Part shown: positions 63,721 through 64,000 of the stretch, one piece after another
Position numbering within the stretch: the first letter of the stretch is position 1
How the letters are laid out: each line of letters begins with the position of its first letter
DNA from: Vallitalea okinawensis
Lineage (GTDB): Bacteria; Bacillota; Clostridia; Lachnospirales; PQDH01
Direction of reading: 5' to 3'
NCBI RefSeq assembly: GCF_002964605.1
Contig: NZ_PQDH01000001.1
Coordinates: 930,001 to 994,000 of the forward strand
Length of the DNA: 64,000 nt
Program-made: the position numbers and the translations under genes
The notes under the pieces: generated by a model
Told to the model about the DNA's origin: nothing
What the model saw: only the letters and a program-made list of their open reading frames with translations
Databases searched by the model: none

Positions 63721-64000
63721 CTATTCATATAAATGGTATTTTTCTTTACGCTTTCTAAATGCTATTAAATCCTTATCATTTTTTTCAAGAATATCTTCAC
63801 TGGTCCAATCATTTTTCTCAAAATAATCATTTCCAGACAAAAGGCTAATAAAGGGCTTACTGTTTTCCTTAAAAGGTGGTAATAATGCAAAAGAATCCGG
63901 ATACATCTTCTTTAAACTCTCGATTATCACAAGACCTGTTTTATAACCTTCAAACTCTTTATAATCAGTCATATGTATGTGAACACCTTGGCAAAAAACA
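63721..64000 (-). CDS. namZ: NamZ-like exo-beta-N-acetylmuramidase (DUF1343), partial
   Basis: The minus-strand frame is open from the right edge through to the stop at 63721, with no start required: upstream of the internal ATG the frame reads VFCQGVHIH. The segment CQGVHIHMTDYKEFEGYKTG and the ending RKRKEKYHLYE match the C-terminal part of DUF1343/NamZ proteins as recalled. Only the last 93 or so codons are in the window. NamZ removes terminal MurNAc from peptidoglycan fragments, fitting nagZ and the kinase that follow. Confidence 0.82.
   Translation of the reverse strand, partial: VFCQGVHIHMTDYKEFEGYKTGLVIIESLKKMYPDSFALLPPFKENSKPFISLLSGNDYFEKNDWTSEDILEKNDKDLIAFRKRKEKYHLYE

Overview
The window looks like chromosomal DNA of a low-GC, Gram-positive, probably strictly anaerobic member of the Clostridia. 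The evidence is AT-rich sequence with strong AGGAGG ribosome binding sites, near-consensus TTGACA-17-TATAAT promoters, lipoprotein signal peptides, YesM/YesN-type regulators, LplABC-type sugar transporters, a CD3324-family small protein and several Fe-S flavoproteins. A marine, plant-fibre-degrading Lachnospirales or Vallitalea-like organism would fit, but that is only an inference. No rRNA, tRNA, CRISPR array, intact IS element or prophage was seen.

Positions 1-25.2 kb are a carbohydrate-uptake region, almost all on the minus strand. It holds an LplABC-like sugar ABC transporter whose binding protein runs off the left edge, preceded by a membrane-anchored AraC regulator. Next comes an Opp-type ABC system (binding protein, two permeases, two ATPases) with a trailing HAD phosphatase and an upstream AraC regulator, then a DbpA-type RNA helicase. 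The region ends with an MsmEFG-like sugar transporter followed by its own YesM/YesN two-component system, and a cytoplasmic GH116 beta-glycosidase. Together these suggest uptake of oligosaccharides and their hydrolysis inside the cell.

Positions 25.2-37.6 kb are a mosaic of small regulated units. They include an autoregulated MerR regulator with a 19-bp promoter spacer, an orphan DnaN sliding-clamp paralogue, an unknown lipoprotein plus a cupin, and a TetR/hydrolase pair sharing one palindromic operator. They also include a flavin/ferredoxin protein with twin palindromes, a vanadium-haloperoxidase-type enzyme, and an MFS exporter plus rifampicin-phosphotransferase-like enzyme behind a twin-operator promoter.

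Positions 37.6-45.4 kb hold a third sugar ABC transporter (LplABC type) and a Gfo/Idh/MocA dehydrogenase. They are followed by a cluster made of a transposase-derived HTH protein with a degraded DDE triad, a flavoprotein resembling polyunsaturated-fatty-acid isomerases, and MsrA. Positions 45.7-50.5 kb form a plus-strand operon: hypB, a 924-residue Fe-S/FAD oxidoreductase, hypA and a polytopic membrane protein, with no NiFe enzyme in the window.

Positions 50.5-61 kb contain an Lrp pseudogene remnant, a LytTR/DUF3021-like pair, a membrane-anchored beta-propeller-like protein, and a DUF421 protein. They also contain a possible 36-residue leader peptide overlapping a folded RNA before a CD3324-family gene, two acetyltransferases, a patatin, and a QueG-like Fe-S protein/TetR operon with two perfect operators. 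A transglutaminase-like protein, an AraC regulator and a PhnB-like protein complete this stretch. The right edge (61.2-64 kb) is a peptidoglycan-recycling operon: a partial namZ-like gene, nagZ and an amino-sugar kinase, with an acetyltransferase at its end.
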